Shown piece by piece: positions 1 through 13,429 of a stretch of DNA of 64,000 nucleotides. The DNA lies in contig NC_133901.1 in NCBI RefSeq assembly GCF_964199755.1, positions 26,073,583-26,137,582 on the forward strand. Direction: 5' to 3'. Both the position numbers and the translations under genes were made by a program. This stretch comes from Larus michahellis (taxonomy: Eukaryota; Chordata; Aves; Charadriiformes; Laridae). Below the pieces are notes generated by a model. The model did not search any database, had not been told where the DNA came from, and saw only the letters and a program-made list of their open reading frames with translations. Each line of letters starts with the position of its first letter. Position 1 is the stretch's first letter.

Positions 1-3000
1 GTATGTAGCATGTTGTCACCAAAGCAACATCTGTCTGATGACTCAGAGTAGAAGTGGTTCTGTTTGTTCTGTGTCAAAAAGAGAGAAACGCTACTTTGAT
101 GTTCTAGCATGCCTCAGAGTACCAGACATATGCACAACAGAGACAACGGCAAGCAGCACAATCTGGTTTCGTTCCATACACTTAAGGTATTTTCCAAGGT
201 CAAAAAAAGCAGTTTAATTCTCCCAGCAGTGATTTGCTTTATGACACTTCTAAATAAAATAACCCTCTCTCTTTCTTTAAAGCACCGACCACCCTTATCT
301 AGTCCTGCCAAAAATTATGACTGCAGTTTCTGCCCATTTACGCACAGGAAGCAAACTGTTGAAATTTGTCCTTTCTAAACACACGATATTCACATTACCA
401 CAAGTAAGTTTTTCAAAATGTAAAGCAAAATAATTAACAGAATGCAAACAGCTACGGGAGGATTTTATTTTTGCCATATAAGAGTTCTTCAGCTGCTATT
501 CACAGCTGACTAGCTAATTCACTATTCTCAGCTCCCACACACCTTTAAGAAACAAAGTTTTCTGCAGCCGGTTGCACATGGCATTCTTTGAAAATTAGGA
601 GCCTTTCAGGTGTTTCAAGATGAGCCTCCAGAGATTCAGGCACCAAATTATATTTGTCACTCTACAAAGCGTAAGCCTGAAAGTCCAGCTCAAGGCATCC
701 CTGATCCAGATGAGCTACCAAGCTCCTGCCAATCATTCTGACCAGCAGCAGGGCCAGGATGCCAGAGATGCCAGGGACTCGAGGACAGAGTGAACACTTT
801 TGGGTCTATGCCTAAAGAGATTAGGGGGAAGAAGAGCCTCCTGCTAGTTAAGCATGGAGATTCAGCTTCCAGGGAGGAGATGGAATCAGCCGGGAGCAAA
901 GCTTGCCAGAGATGGCTTCTAACAGCCAGTTCAGAAATCATCTGTGATTTTAACAACCAGTTGTGCTGAAATGTGCTCCAGCAGAGTCCTGCAGCTAGTT
1001 ATGTTATAATGGAAAGAGCCTGTAGCCAGATTGTAATCCAACTGCCCAAGAAGAGCAGAAATTAGAGGGGATACAGTCACTAAACCCAACGTGTCGGCTT
1101 GGGCTCACTGCTCAGGAAAGCACTCAGCTCAGAGCCGCTCTCTTCAGAGGAAGCAGTGGATGAAGTCTCCTGCTACAGCGCGAGGCGCAGTCTTCAGCAA
1201 CAGGGTAAATCTAACCCTCAGGATTGCAGAGTCAGCTAAATTAAAATGTCATCTTCCTGCAATAGAGTGTTACTGCAGTCGTAGTCTGCTCATCATCTCC
1301 ACGAAGAGCTTTTACTGCTGTTTGTGCAATAACATCCCATCTTGAAATGGTGTTTGTTAAACTTGCACCATATTTCATTAGCTCCTGCCATTTCCCATCA
1401 CAATCTCTTTGAATTGCAGAATGTTATTCAATTTAGTTACTATTTGGATTTCTTCCAGAGCTGTATGGCTCTGAGAACAGCGCACAAAATAACAACATTG
1501 GCTTGTATTATTTTCGACAGCTCCCTTTGTTGTTTTCTGATGATGATAAATGTGTGGTGAAATAGCTGAGAATGTAATCAACGGTGCTGATTTTGCATTC
1601 ACCTATATTACACCATATTATACCTTTTGCTGGTTTCATAGTCCATGCCCTTTTATGCTCCTGAGAACGAAGTTGTTGCTATTATAAGGGTAATTTTTTT
1701 CTTACCAAAACCAAAGCAAAACTAGGAAACTTCTGTGTAAGTCTATCATGGAACCGAGAACAAAACTTAGCCCCTTTTTTCTCAGGCATTTTCAACAATT
1801 CCTGAAAAACACCAGAGATAAGTGAAAAGCAAGATAAAAAGAGAACATACTCTAGTACTTTCCACCGTGAATGATTGATTTCTTAGCAGACAGAGCAACG
1901 TGAACTTTATAACTTGAAGTTTTCTTTGTACGGCTATAATATTACAGCTTATGTTGAGCAAAAAATGGCAGCTCTAGCTTATTGTTTGAGATTTAAAGGG
2001 AGCCCTCATCACCTAAACCTATATTCTGGAGGTTTGCATGTGATTCACCAGTACAAGAATGTGTCCGATAGCTTTGTAAAGTTATGGTACATAGAACAGT
2101 TTACACGGATGATGGGGGTAGTATCAAAGGGTTCAACACCACACTAAAATTTCTCTGTGGCTTTAAATGCAGTTAAACAGGATCCATATATTTGTAAGAT
2201 TGTAAGCAACTGTCTGAACAAAACCTTATCCCAGTTCTGCAGCAGGGATAAGACTGAAATCCTGCCCTTAATTTATTATTTAAGTACATAACTTGATTTT
2301 AATTTTAGTCTCAGCTTGTCTTCCTTTTTTTCTGCCTGTAGCTTCGAAAATCAAATCCGTTACTCTGAAATTAAACAGTGAGTTTAATACTAAATTGGGA
2401 AATTAAAAATTGTAAAGAGGGGGACACTTAAAAAAGACCCCATCCCATAGCAGTTTTGACAGGACTGTGCCGTTCGGGTCGTTGTCCCGGGCTGGGTTCT
2501 GCACAGCATCGCGCTGCACTAGCATGGGCTGCGAGAGCTGTATTTTATGGTAACTTCTCTAGACCAGCTGCAGAGAAAATTCAACAATAAAATTCAAATG
2601 ATGTTTGTCATAAGCTTCTGCTCTTTCATCGCTACATTTGTGTACATGAAATGTAATATACTAGTGAGAATGTCCCCTGACATGGAGCTGATTTTTATAT
2701 CCTTTAAATTTACCACTAGTTTTACAGATGCCGCAATCTCTTTTATTCCAGTTCTAGCAATTATAACGTAATCTGTGCTAACACTGCAGATTACTAGGGC
2801 AATTTTGAAGATAAATGATCACATCTCCATTTCCATCTGCTGGTCCAATCAGGAAAATGGTGAGAATAAAACCTACCCCTTATATTGGTGCGTTTTGGTG
2901 CTTGTCTGGCAGCCTACTCAGTCGACTGTATTGGGCCATGTAAAGAACAATTCCCATGAAGACAGTAAGAAAGCTCCCAATTCCCCACTCCCTTATGTCT

Positions 3001-3950
3001 TCATTTTACAACATTATAAAGGTCCAGGCATTTATATTTCTCCACCATTGGGCATACTCCCAGACATGAGTGACATACAGGTTTTTTCTGCTTAATAGAA
3101 GGCTTTTCTAGATGTAAATTTGGCACATTTCTGTCCCCACAGCTGCCATAATTACAAGCTCTGGTCGGAGTCCTGAGCCAAGCCACAGCCACGGGCAGTC
3201 TGTCTTGTCCGAGCACCCCCACACAGCCAGGGCACTCCTGTTTCATCTGGGTTTGTTGGTCTAAACTACGCCCAGGTACCGCTTTGCAACGGACCAGGGT
3301 GGATAGAAGAAACACATTCAGAACATGCTTAGGTGTCAGCTGATTTTAGAGCACAAACTAAACAGCCAAAACAAACCAAACACTTCTCCCTGCCAAACCC
3401 GACAGACTTCTCCCTGTTTTCCTCCTCCCCCTCTCTCTAAAAACCCGTCTGATGAAGATTTTCCAAGAAAATTAGGTTTGCAAATCTCCTGAATATGATA
3501 CCAGGTCATGCATAACTGCTGAGACATTTCTTATGTCATCAGGTGCAAAGTTTCATACCGTTGAAATGCGTTTCAATCCAATGATTAGAAAACAAAAATA
3601 TTTGGGGGAAAAGCATACTAGAAGAACAATGCAACTGTATTTTCAAGGGAATTATTTGCAGCACATTTCTACTAGTAATTATTTTTTGTTCTGGTTTGCA
3701 GCACTTCTGCTTCTGGCATCTCATCTCCTTCACAGCAGCCAGCAATTGAATTAGAACCATTGCTGAACAGCAAGAAAAAAATCTGTCACAGAAGTCATGT
3801 TGACAGACAACTTTGTTCTGTTCTCATTCCTATTTTCCCTTTTATTGTATTTACATCTGAAAGTCCACACCTAGAAGTGAGCAGAGAGAGACACAAATCA
3901 TATTTGTCTAGCCTCTTCCTCCTTTGTCCTGCCTTTGTCTTTAATAGCGC
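1..3950. other. Non-coding, no recognised element
   Basis: This AT-rich stretch has short reading frames on both strands. None has a recognisable domain, a run of plausible codons or flanking splice sites. A small CpG-bearing patch lies near 2460-2540. I saw no CR1 end, microsatellite or RNA gene. Confidence 0.6.
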
Positions 3951-4215
3951 TTGCATTCAGCCGCTGGCGTCGGGAGGAAATAGCCAGGCACCGCTCTTTA
4001 CTACCCACGGCGTCTGGCAGCACGTCAAAAACCTACCTTTTCTCCAGCATGCTGCGGTAGCGGTGCACGTCTCCCATTATCATCCTGAATGACTAACAGG
4101 GCTAAAAGATGATCGAATTCTTCCTTTGTAAATACTGTATATCACCGGCTTTCTGTACGGTGCTGTGTTTCCCGGTGTGACGTCACGGCGCCAGCAGCAC
4201 CCCGTCCATGGGCCT
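3951..4215. promoter_or_regulatory. CpG-denser patch with palindromic CRE
   Basis: CpG dinucleotides are much more frequent here than in the surrounding sequence. A full palindromic cAMP-response element, TGACGTCA, lies at 4178-4185, followed at once by CGGCGCC. CREB/ATF/AP-1 family proteins bind this octamer. No reading frame, TATA box or first exon is evident. A distal regulatory element is the best reading, but it is inference from motif and composition. Confidence 0.3.
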
Positions 4216-6439
4216 GTCATTCGAAGGCCAATCTGTCAAAGCTGCCTTTCACAGAAAACCATTGCAGATAACGTGTGGTGGGGTTTTTTTGTGTTCTGTT
4301 TTGGTTGGTAGTTTGTTGGTTTTTTTTTCCTTTGGGCAAGCCCAATGTTTTACTACGTAACTCATGGATCATATAATGCTTTCACAGGCAGAAGCAGGCA
4401 CCAAGCCCTCCATAATGCTGACTGCTAAAAAAGGCTAGTATAGTGTCGGCCCCCCACCCCACCCCAATCTCATGACATTGCATACTCTAAGGTTATAAAA
4501 AAAAAAAAATTGAAAATCCTAATGGTGAGAGAAATGGAGACAGATTTAGTGAAATAAATGCATCTCCCCCTCTTTCAAACTGAAAAATATAAAGAATACC
4601 AAGGATTACCTCCAGACAGAAACACCCTCCAGAAGTTGATTGGCAGAAGAAAACTGCACACAGCAAGTTTGATGCAGCTCATGTCTTCCGGACTATTTAC
4701 AGATAAAACAACTCCCTCCAAAACCAAAGAACAAAAAAAAAAAAATTCTGCTAAGAGCTGTTTCTGCAGAAATCAACACGTCCTGTTTGCTCCGTAAAGC
4801 ACACGTATGGAGGACCACTCAGCAGCCTCACTGACTGAAGCCAACTTATAATTAATTCACCGATGTCTTTTAATCTGTGGCACCTCAGATAAAAGCACTG
4901 CTGCGGAATGAGCTATGAATCCCTTTGCGGCAAGGATGGATCTGGCTCACGATACGTCCCACAGGTTCTTCCAGGGAAGAAAACCTTTGTGGGCTGGTGA
5001 CTTGTTTTGACATACAGTGAGGTACAGATCATACGGTGGCCCTGACTTCACAGCCCTGCACGTATGAATAATGCAGGGCTACGCTGTCAGAGGCAGGAAC
5101 AAGCTGATGCCAGAGGATGAAAACCACCATGCCAAAACACCACTTCGGTGTTGTGGCTGCTCTTGGGAAGTTTCCTTCCCGCTTCTGCCCTTCTTCCACA
5201 GAAAAAAAAAAAAAAAAAGACTGCTGCCATATGTTTATGTTAGGAAAGGAAGGAGCACAACATACTTCCTATCCTTATGCACCCACAGAAAACACTTCTC
5301 ATCTAAACCTGGTTTATTAAAGAAAATGAAAGAAGAATCTGAAAGCCAGGCCAAAATGCTCACAAACTTGTGGAGCCCAATAAGCCTAGGCGGTCATTGT
5401 AAAGGAAAGAGTATCCTCACACATCTATGGTGACCATTCTTTGGATAGGTTCATTCAGATTTGTTTTTTCCTGAGGCATCCCACACCTTTCAGGTCCCTG
5501 CATTGTTTGCACAAGTTTTGCAGATGTAGGACCTACATGGTACCAACTGCAAGCAAATACTTGTTAAAGCAGAAGTTAAAAGTTCTCCAACTCCAGGACA
5601 AGATTCTCCATTTGCACATATTGGTCATCATTTTACAGTCATATTGACATTTGTGTAGTCAGAAGTCAAAGAGGTGTAAAAGAAGATAGTCAAAAACAAT
5701 GAAAATTTTATCATCTTGCATGAAAAAAAAAAAAAATTCAGTGAAAGACTAAATGGTGAAAACTAGAAAATGCCATTTGATATTTAGCTCCTTGATGAAG
5801 CGTGTTTTTTCCTCAACAGAAAGCAAGATTCACTAGGGGGAAAAGTGGGTTTGGGTTGGTTTTTTTTTTCCTTCAGGAATAGCACTCAAATGCAGAAAGA
5901 CATTTTCTTTCTGGTGACAGTGACAGCTCCTTAAAACACATTGACTGCATTTTCTTTGAATAGACACAGTTTTTACATACTCCCATGATATAACATATAT
6001 TAGGCCTGTTACTGACACAGTTATTGATATCCTGGGTAGCTTTCAACAAAATTGGGGCTGCAGCACTAAGATAACTGCTAGCCTTGCCAAAAGGTCAGAT
6101 CACATGGAAAAACGAGTGACACGAGTCTTTAAGTATGTGGTCCAGCTTGATAACATTAGTGTCATCATTAGGGTCACCATTAAAGCTAGAGCTCTCGGTA
6201 CTTGGAATTTTTCTACTTTACTGTCCCAATTTACATGCTTTAAAGTCATGCAGCAGGTGCACAGTGTTCACTTAACCACAGCTACACACACACACAGATC
6301 ATCCCAAGTGAAGCAGAAACAAGGTCCATACAGATTTTCACATACTCATATATATCTATTCATGTACATACATAATTAGTTTAGATTGCATAGAAGTGAT
6401 TTTAGAGAAGTGGTACGCTTTAGTGTGCGGCTTTTAACA
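4216..6439. other. Non-coding with several poly-A runs
   Basis: No gene or dispersed repeat was recognised. Simple sequence includes A runs at 4497-4509, 4733-4745, 5202-5218 and 5723-5736, and a short AC repeat at about 6283-6296. The A runs have no retroposed body in front of them that I can identify. Confidence 0.55.
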
Positions 6440-6588
6440 GAAATGCCCCATCCCTGGAGGTGTTCAAGGCCAGGCTGGATGGGGCTTTGAGCAGCCTGGT
6501 CTAGTGGGAGGTGTCCCTGCCCATGGCAGGGGGGTGGAACTGGGTGGTCTTTAAGGTCCCTTCAACCCAAATCATTCTATGATTCTAT
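6440..6588 (+). mobile_element. CR1 LINE, 3'-terminal fragment
   Basis: This is the 3' untranslated tail of an avian CR1 non-LTR retrotransposon. It carries the typical order: a segment beginning GTTCAAGGCCAGGCTGGATG, then GGGCTTTGAGCAGCCTGGT, then CCCTGCCCATGGCAGGGG (a perfect CCCTGCC/GGCAGGG inverted repeat), then TTTAAGGTCCCTTCAACCCA, ending in ATTCTATGATTCTAT. Only about 150 bp of a roughly 4.5-kb element is present, as expected for 5'-truncated CR1 insertions. The tail type is the same as at 13430-13601 and differs from 20519-21126. It is non-coding. Confidence 0.93.
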
Positions 6589-6605
6589 TTTGAGATGACA
6601 AAACT

Positions 6606-6629
6606 AAAAAAAAAAAAAAAAAAAAAAAA
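6606..6629. repeat. Poly-A tract (24 A)
   Basis: An uninterrupted run of 24 A starts 18 bp after the CR1 terminus. CR1 ends in its own short tandem repeat and not in poly-A, so the tract is probably independent slippage-prone sequence. Confidence 0.95.
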
Positions 6630-7236
6630 TCAAAGTGCTAGAGCTCAAAAGTGGCTTGGCATGAAGAGTGTTTGTAGAAAGCCATGAAGATAGTTAACTT
6701 TTATCATTTGATAAAAGTGAAATTATAAATAATTGTATTCACTGAAATCTCAACAAGAACCAAGGGAAAATATTTTTTGGTTTTTAACCAATCTTAACAT
6801 TCAGATCATACATAAAAATAAAGAGGGTTTGTATAGATGCTAGGGGATGGAACATCATGGTATATATCTTAGATATGATCACTTTAAATGTTATTGCAAT
6901 GGGGAGAAATTAGCTATTACTATAGAAAATAATCGTCATTACCTTGTCAAAGCCTTTCAACTGGATGTTTCTGCCTTGTAACTTCACAAATTACTTTGTG
7001 TAAGAAGAGATATCATTCATCTCCAAATCCCATGACATCAGTATGCCACACAAACTTTCTCTCATAATACTGAAACAATCTGTCCTTTTCCCTTTTAAGT
7101 CACAACATTTAAGAGTATTGCCAGATGAGTATAAAAGGGGTTTGGCATTCACATGCCTTTTTTTTTTTTTCTTCCCTCCACTTGGTTTTGTTTAACACAT
7201 GCCGATGTCTTTAAAATGCAGAGAAACCACCGCTAA
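6630..7236. other. Non-coding, AT-rich; TATA-like box at its end
   Basis: No gene or repeat was recognised. A good TATA consensus, GTATAAAAGGGG, lies at 7129-7140. A run of 13 T follows at 7158-7170. Confidence 0.5.
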
Positions 7237-7239
7237 GAA

Positions 7240-7580
7240 ATAGCCGGCCCGTGGGACTGGAAAGGTGATCTGAAGGTTTGCCCCGCTGGGTCACTGGCTG
7301 CGTATCCGGCTTACTTCTCTGGTTGATAGCAAATTAAAGTTACTGCCATCTGACAGGTGTGCAGCAGCCTATGTAAAATGAGTTGGTGCGGCGAGCGCTG
7401 CTGTTGGTGGGCAGGTGTCCCCTGGCCACCGCGGCACGGCCAGCGCTCGCCTCGGCCGAGCGCTCGGGGGTCGCCCAGACACGGAGCGCAGCCTGCGCCT
7501 TGCCTCTTGCAGGTGGTCCTTCTGCTTCCTGCTCCAAGCACGGGGGCAGCGCCGCAGAGGAGAGCCCAGGACTTCACTCC
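7240..7580. promoter_or_regulatory. Short GC/CpG-rich block downstream of a TATA-like box
   Basis: The block is GC-rich with many CpGs, densest at about 7385-7500, in AT-rich surroundings. The octamer CGAGCGCT occurs at 7392-7399 and 7457-7464, and its reverse complement AGCGCTCG at 7442-7449. The last two can pair as an 8-bp stem around a 7-nt loop. CTCGGCCGAG at 7451-7460 is itself palindromic. A TATA-like box sits about 110 bp upstream, and a good acceptor-like sequence (GCCTCTTGCAG) ends at 7512. Reading frames in this block on both strands are explained by low stop-codon density in GC-rich DNA. A small CpG island or promoter-like element is possible but unproven. Confidence 0.3.
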
Positions 7581-10500
7581 ATGTGTGGTACTCCTAAATA
7601 AGCACTTCTGCTTTCACTGGCAGCAGCTGGCTACGCGCTAGAAATTAAGAACTTAACGTCTGAATTAAAAAAAAAAAGATTGTGCCATTATGTAAATATT
7701 ACACACCATCCTCATAATCTTAACAGAAAAATACCTATAAAAACCTAGATCGGTGATTCATTGTGGGAGACCATCCTGCCTGGTTTCTCTCAGTATTGGA
7801 GTGGCAAACAGCCTCTCACTGTAAGGAGCCCAGAGACAGCTTTTTACATGCTCCCTGTGGGAAGCTGGATGCCTTCAAAGGAGTCAGAAGGGAAAAACGC
7901 GGGAGGCATTCTGGCTCTGCTCCTTTCTCTGCTGTGGCCAGCAGCGCCAGGAGGACTTGTTTGTAAGAAGAGAAAAAGAATCCTAAAGTGATCAAATGAA
8001 GAACAGCACAAAAATACAGCTGAAAAAAAAAGATCAATTAAAAAGGGGAAAACTGTTGACTTTTTCAAACTCCCAGAAATCCACACCTGATGTTATAATA
8101 CCATTGTAGAAATAAGCAATGCTGCCTCACTTGGGACTATTTGCTTTGATATCATTTATTTTTATTAAAAATACAGATGAATTTACCTAAATGTAAGACC
8201 ATGGGGACATCAGATCACCAGAAAATAAGAATTGTCTGCAACGTCACTGCTGACATTATGAACAAGACTGCGATAGAAATTGAGGGAAGTAAACGCGGAT
8301 AATGAGACCACTTCCAGGTACATGAGAGAATAAAGTTTAAAAAAGGAGAATCAAACTCGTGCCTCAGGAAAATCTGGAGAAAAATGGGAAAACAACAGTA
8401 TCTCACCATGAGCAGGTTACATGAGTGATTATTGAGACAAGGTATAGAAAGGAGGTCAGAAAACATTGGCACAGGAACTGCTTTCATTAAACAGTCAAAA
8501 AGTAGTGAAAAACTAAAATCTGCTTTATGTCAAACTGATATATCTCTCAACTGAAATAAAATATTTTATTGCAAGATTGTTCTTACATTTGGGTTTTCCC
8601 CCTGTCCTTCAGTTCAACTTAGTTTATAGTAATCAATGGAAATAGCTATTTTAAGAATCAAATTAAGCATTATGCAAAGAGTTCAGGCCAGCCCTTAGCA
8701 GTCAGAATTTAAGGAGTTTCTCTCACCTTTGTCTGAAACATCTCTGCTTTGCTCTAAATAATTACTTGGCTGTTTGGAACATAAGCCTATTATGATAGAG
8801 AAATCACATATTCACATGCAGGTTGTCTCTAGAAACTGACAGGTACAGGGCACCAGATTACAGAGGCTCGTTTTTCCCCACCCACTGTGTCAATTTCTAC
8901 GCTTTTTCCAAAATGATGGTCTTGCTCGAATTTCTGAAACATACCTATTTTTTTTTTCCAACTTGTGATTTCCTGAAAGTATTTTCTCCCTGCATTTTTA
9001 TGCTTTCACTCTTTTGCAGTGTGTAAGGTAGCTAAGCAAGATCAATTACTGTGTTAAGAGTTTCAATAAACTTACTCTCCAAAGCAACATCTTTCTTAAA
9101 CTCTAATCTTTACTGTTCCACTACTCTGACAGTTGCCATTGAGAACTACAAGAAGAAGAATTAGGTAATTGTACCTAATTGTGTTCTCCCTGACTGTTGT
9201 TTAAACAAGGAAAGCCTTTCAGTTGTTGTGGAAAGTATTAACAGCAGACCTTTGCTGACCTTCTAGAGCCGTCTGGGAAAACTTGACATTACACAGAAGC
9301 TTACTCAAACAAGCTATAATTAAGTTGAGAGTGGAGTGACACCACTTACAAGAGAAAACGAAGTATGGCCATTTAATCCAAAAATTACTTAAGGACTCCC
9401 GGGAGCACAAAAGTTTACCTCTACTAAAATAATTATGTTTTGCCATTAGATGAAGAGGCAGTACAAATGGAATATGCGTGTTCTTTTCAACATCACTACC
9501 CTTCGCTGCTCTACCAAAACCGGAAGGGGCAACGGAAAGACCTTTCAAACTAATTTTTTGCATTCAATTAGGTAGAAGCATCTGCTCTGCCTTTAAATAA
9601 CCTGCCAATCATTCACAAGGTAAAGGACAAATTCTGACTGCTGCTGCGTACCCCAAAATCCCAAGGACTAACTGAAGTATAGAGGCCGTGGCCTTCTGAG
9701 GTTCAGGACAACAGTGCTTTATCTCTGGCTTAGCATATTAGTCTATTCTCTATTCTCTCCTTCATCCGTCTCTCCCACTATCTTCCTTTTACCTTTCAGA
9801 GCAAATATTTGTTATGAGCTGTCTCTGGAGTCAAAACGCACAGTGCATTAACTGCAGGATGTATGTCAAAAATAAGAGCGTCAAACTTCCAACGGTCCTG
9901 TATAAAATATTAGGCATTTATGTTTATGTGAATGTTATTTAGGAAACGTCTCACACACATCCCTCCTTTTACAAAATTCTTACTTTAATATTCTCAAAAC
10001 TCAAACATATAAAATCGTTCCCAAAATATATACTGTAAGTGTCTCTTCTAGCACTTTCTGAAATATTAAATGAGGTATTTCTTGGAAAAGAACAGGCATC
10101 AAAAATCAGACAGCCACAAACATCCCCATCAGTTGCAGGTTCAATGGTACCAACTTCTCAGATGGTTTCACTGCACCAGACACAATCCCTCCCCTCAGAG
10201 CGGCAGGAACCAGCAATACCACCCAACTGTCCTGGCCTTCTTTTACATTCTTCTCATGCTTTCTGCTGTGCCAGTCATGCCAGCTTTCATGCCCCTTTCG
10301 GCTCCTTCCCAAAGGCGGCCTTCTGTGCATCCTCATGCATGAAAATTATTTCAAGTCTATTTGCCTTCAATATATTTACATTATTCTTTAAAAAAAAAAA
10401 AGGAATAGCTCCTTCAACATCATCTATAAAATTCTAGAATGCAGTCTTAAAATATTTTTCATGTTCTACTCCTTATCGCTAAATATACATCCAAAACTAT

Positions 10501-12178
10501 GAAAGACCTCCAGAAACTGGAGCTAAATAAGTTCTGACAAGCTGAGCATCTGACCAATGCAAGTAGATAATCATATTCCTGTAATTAAAGACTACTTTAA
10601 CGCCCATATGCATGATTTCACTCCTGCCTGTTTTCAGTCATATGTACAGTATATATGCCCCAAACATCTTTGTCACTCATTAACATTCGGACTGTGAGTA
10701 CAGAAATCTCTTTTCCCTGTTTACTCAGTAAGGTACTTTCATGTACTAAGTGCAAAGCAATTAAGAACAAAAACCCATTTACTGAATACCTGCAGCTCAA
10801 TAGCCAAAGTTATTTCTTCTGGTTATACCCGTTTCTGTATTTTGAACTACCTCTAAGCTCATTACGTTTGTGGGAAAGCACAGAAAATTTAGAGGGCCAC
10901 TGAAAGCACAAAGGGGATCTGTGGAAAGTTTTCAGTTTCAGAGTAATGCCCCCGCTAAGACTGTTGTAACGTGACCGTAAGATATCCTTTTGAAGGGTAT
11001 TCACATACACAATTTAGGTGTCTGGAATCGTAGGGTGTGAATTAGGAAATTAGTTTTCCTATTGCTCCTCTATAGTCTCTGGAAAAGGTCAGCTCTTCTG
11101 GATGACAATTCAGGCAAGATCATCTTCTTTTCTCCCTCCAAGAACTTGTCTCCCTCAAACGCCTCTCAAGAAAGCACAAAAAGTCAAGTCAGCTAACTTA
11201 ATTACCAAAATCAGGCTTTTTGAATTCCCTTTGAGACTACTGCTTGCAAGAATGCAGTATTTCAGAAGGCAATAAGAGATGGTAGATTGATTTTTGGGAG
11301 GAGAAAATTGTTTTCTTTTCATCTAAATTGGCTTCATTGTAAGAAGGTTTTTGCAAACGCATTCAACCAAAACAGGTTGGAAGTAAAACAATTTTAAATT
11401 ATTTTTATTTTTTAAAAGATATAATGACAGAGTATGAAATGCTTTCAAATTCTGGCAAACCAAACAGCAAGAGAATGGATTTGTTTTAATGCATCCAGAG
11501 CAACCTTTTCTCTCTAATGTAAGAAAAATTACATAGTAACCTAGCAAATCAATATAAAATCTTTTTACGGTGGATCTATCTGTGGGTGATTCTTTAATGT
11601 TATCCTTTTTGATACATAGTAGGAGGAGAGGTTTAGAGGTAACTTTTCTACTCCCCAGAATTATTCTGCTAGTGAACTAAATGAAAGAATTTTCATTGGA
11701 ATGAATTTTTTTTAATTCAGTAGAACAGCCATCCAGAACAGAGCTCCCAAAAATACTTTTGTTGTTGAAAAATGCTATTTCTCAGCACTGGAATGTGCAC
11801 AAGTTTTCAATAAATTCAGTCAAAAGGATACCTGATAAAGAAGATGATGAAGAAAGTTAGATAGCGTGTAATACACATCCCTTCCATGAAATATAGGCTG
11901 GTAAACTGGGCTCACCTGGGATGCAGGACAGGACTTCGCACAGAAGGGAACTGGATCTAGCTTGTCTGCATTTCAGGAGAGCGTCCAAGTCTCCAGTCCA
12001 CACAGCCGGCCTCTGTCACATATCCAAACTCTTCTCTTTATTTTCTCACATGTTAGATGAACGTCTGTTCGTGGGAGTGAAAGAAAGGCTCAACAGCAGA
12101 ATAACTGAATTCAGGTTCCTTCCTCCACTGAGTATCAGATTATTTGGGATACAAAACCGAAGATATTTGGAAGGATTA
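7581..12178. other. Non-coding, no recognised element
   Basis: AT-rich sequence with A runs at 7667-7677 and 10390-10401. Reading frames such as 10039-10437 (+) and 9219-9563 (-) show no family resemblance and run into low-complexity sequence. No repeat family was recognised. Confidence 0.55.
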
Positions 12179-12262
12179 GGCAGTAGCCTAGTGGTTAGAC
12201 ATTCTGACCTCAGGTATAAAAGTTGGGAGGGACTTGAAGGTAGGCATCCCACATCCTGACTG
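12179..12262 (+). repeat. MIR/tRNA-type SINE remnant (tentative)
   Basis: TAGCCTAGTGG at 12184-12194 matches the RNA polymerase III A-box consensus. In the context CAGTAGCCTAGTGGTTAGAC it matches the head of MIR-like amniote SINEs. About 40 bp further on, GGGACTTGAAGG could be a decayed B box. The rest is too diverged to align by eye. It is an ancient, probably inactive copy. Confidence 0.4.
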
Positions 12263-13429
12263 CTATAACCTGAAATTCTGGAGATGTAAGCCTGCCTTAG
12301 ATTTTCCACAACCAGATTTCTAGAACAGCTACTTTATACCCATTCCGTGCAAACATTTTGAGATCTCAAAAAGATTTGTGAAATCCGCAAACCTATTTCA
12401 TTTGACATTTCATTTGAGGTTCCAGTTTTACCTACAGTGTCATGAAACCTCTGAAAGTATATCATAGATACTGAGCTATAGAATCAACTTACAAATATAC
12501 TTTCATTGTGCTCTCAGAATCTCACAGAATTAACTGGATTTGTACTTTGATATGGAGATGAGAGGAAAGCTTTTAAGAGATCTAACCTTTATTAAGTTCA
12601 GATGAAATCTACATTCAGTACTAAAATAAGATGCTATTGCCTAAAGGAAGCTGAATTCACTTCCTGATAGATGCATTTTAGAGTCTTAAATTTGCTTTTA
12701 CCCAAAACAATGCAAAAAGCATTTTACTCTTCCCTTTTCTATAATGAAAGATTATATTGTTTCGCACACCAGAGAAAAATACCATAAACAAATTCCATTT
12801 CTGTCTTATTCCTTTGATATTTTTTTCCCCTAAAAAGCACCCAATTACTTAGTCCTCATTTTATTCATGGCTTTAATAATTTAAAAAAGCATTTATAAAA
12901 AATAAAACAACCAAACAAATCATAAAACACAAATAAGCCTATCTCTGACAAATGTGAACTAGAAGGAGAGAGGAAAAAAATCCTTGTTTCTAAACCACAG
13001 ATAATTATGTAGATATTTTGTTTGTTGTTTGTTTTATAAAAGGCCTGATAGATGAAAATTTTATGTGCCGCCTTTGTCTAAAGAAAGTGAATTACAGCTT
13101 ACTCTAAGTGTAGTCTCTCTTGATATTTCTGGCCACAGTCAAATTAAGAAAGCTGTTTTGAAGCAGTGAAAACAAGTTGTGGCACGGATGCCCTTTTCTG
13201 TTGTGCCTTGTACGAGAGATCTTGGAAAAACAGAGTGACCTTTGGTCCAATATTAATTACACCAAAAAGGATGGAGACAACTCAAATCCAGGAGTAAGGC
13301 AAAAAGAGACAAAGACCTTTGCTATGCATTTTCTTTTCACAGTCCCCAGCTCGCAAATGCTATGTAAGGCTCAGGATGTGTCGACACAGAGGAGCATTAG
13401 CTCCAAGGCAGGAGGACAACAAGTATAGA
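12263..13429. other. Non-coding, no recognised element
   Basis: AT-rich sequence with short A/T runs and no recognised gene, RNA or repeat. Confidence 0.55.

Noticed and set aside
6589..6629. Poly-A after CR1 as a retroposition tail
   Set aside because: CR1 does not end in poly-A, and 18 bp of unrelated sequence separates the two.
7405..7450. CTCF site around CTGGCCACCGCGG
   Set aside because: It shares only part of the CTCF core and lacks the following GGGGGC-type block.
7311..7641. Five overlapping frames on both strands
   Set aside because: Low stop density in the GC-rich block explains them. None resembles a protein family.
10039..10437. 132-codon plus-strand frame
   Set aside because: It ends in Phe and Lys runs coded by low-complexity sequence, has no recognisable family and has competing frames on both strands.
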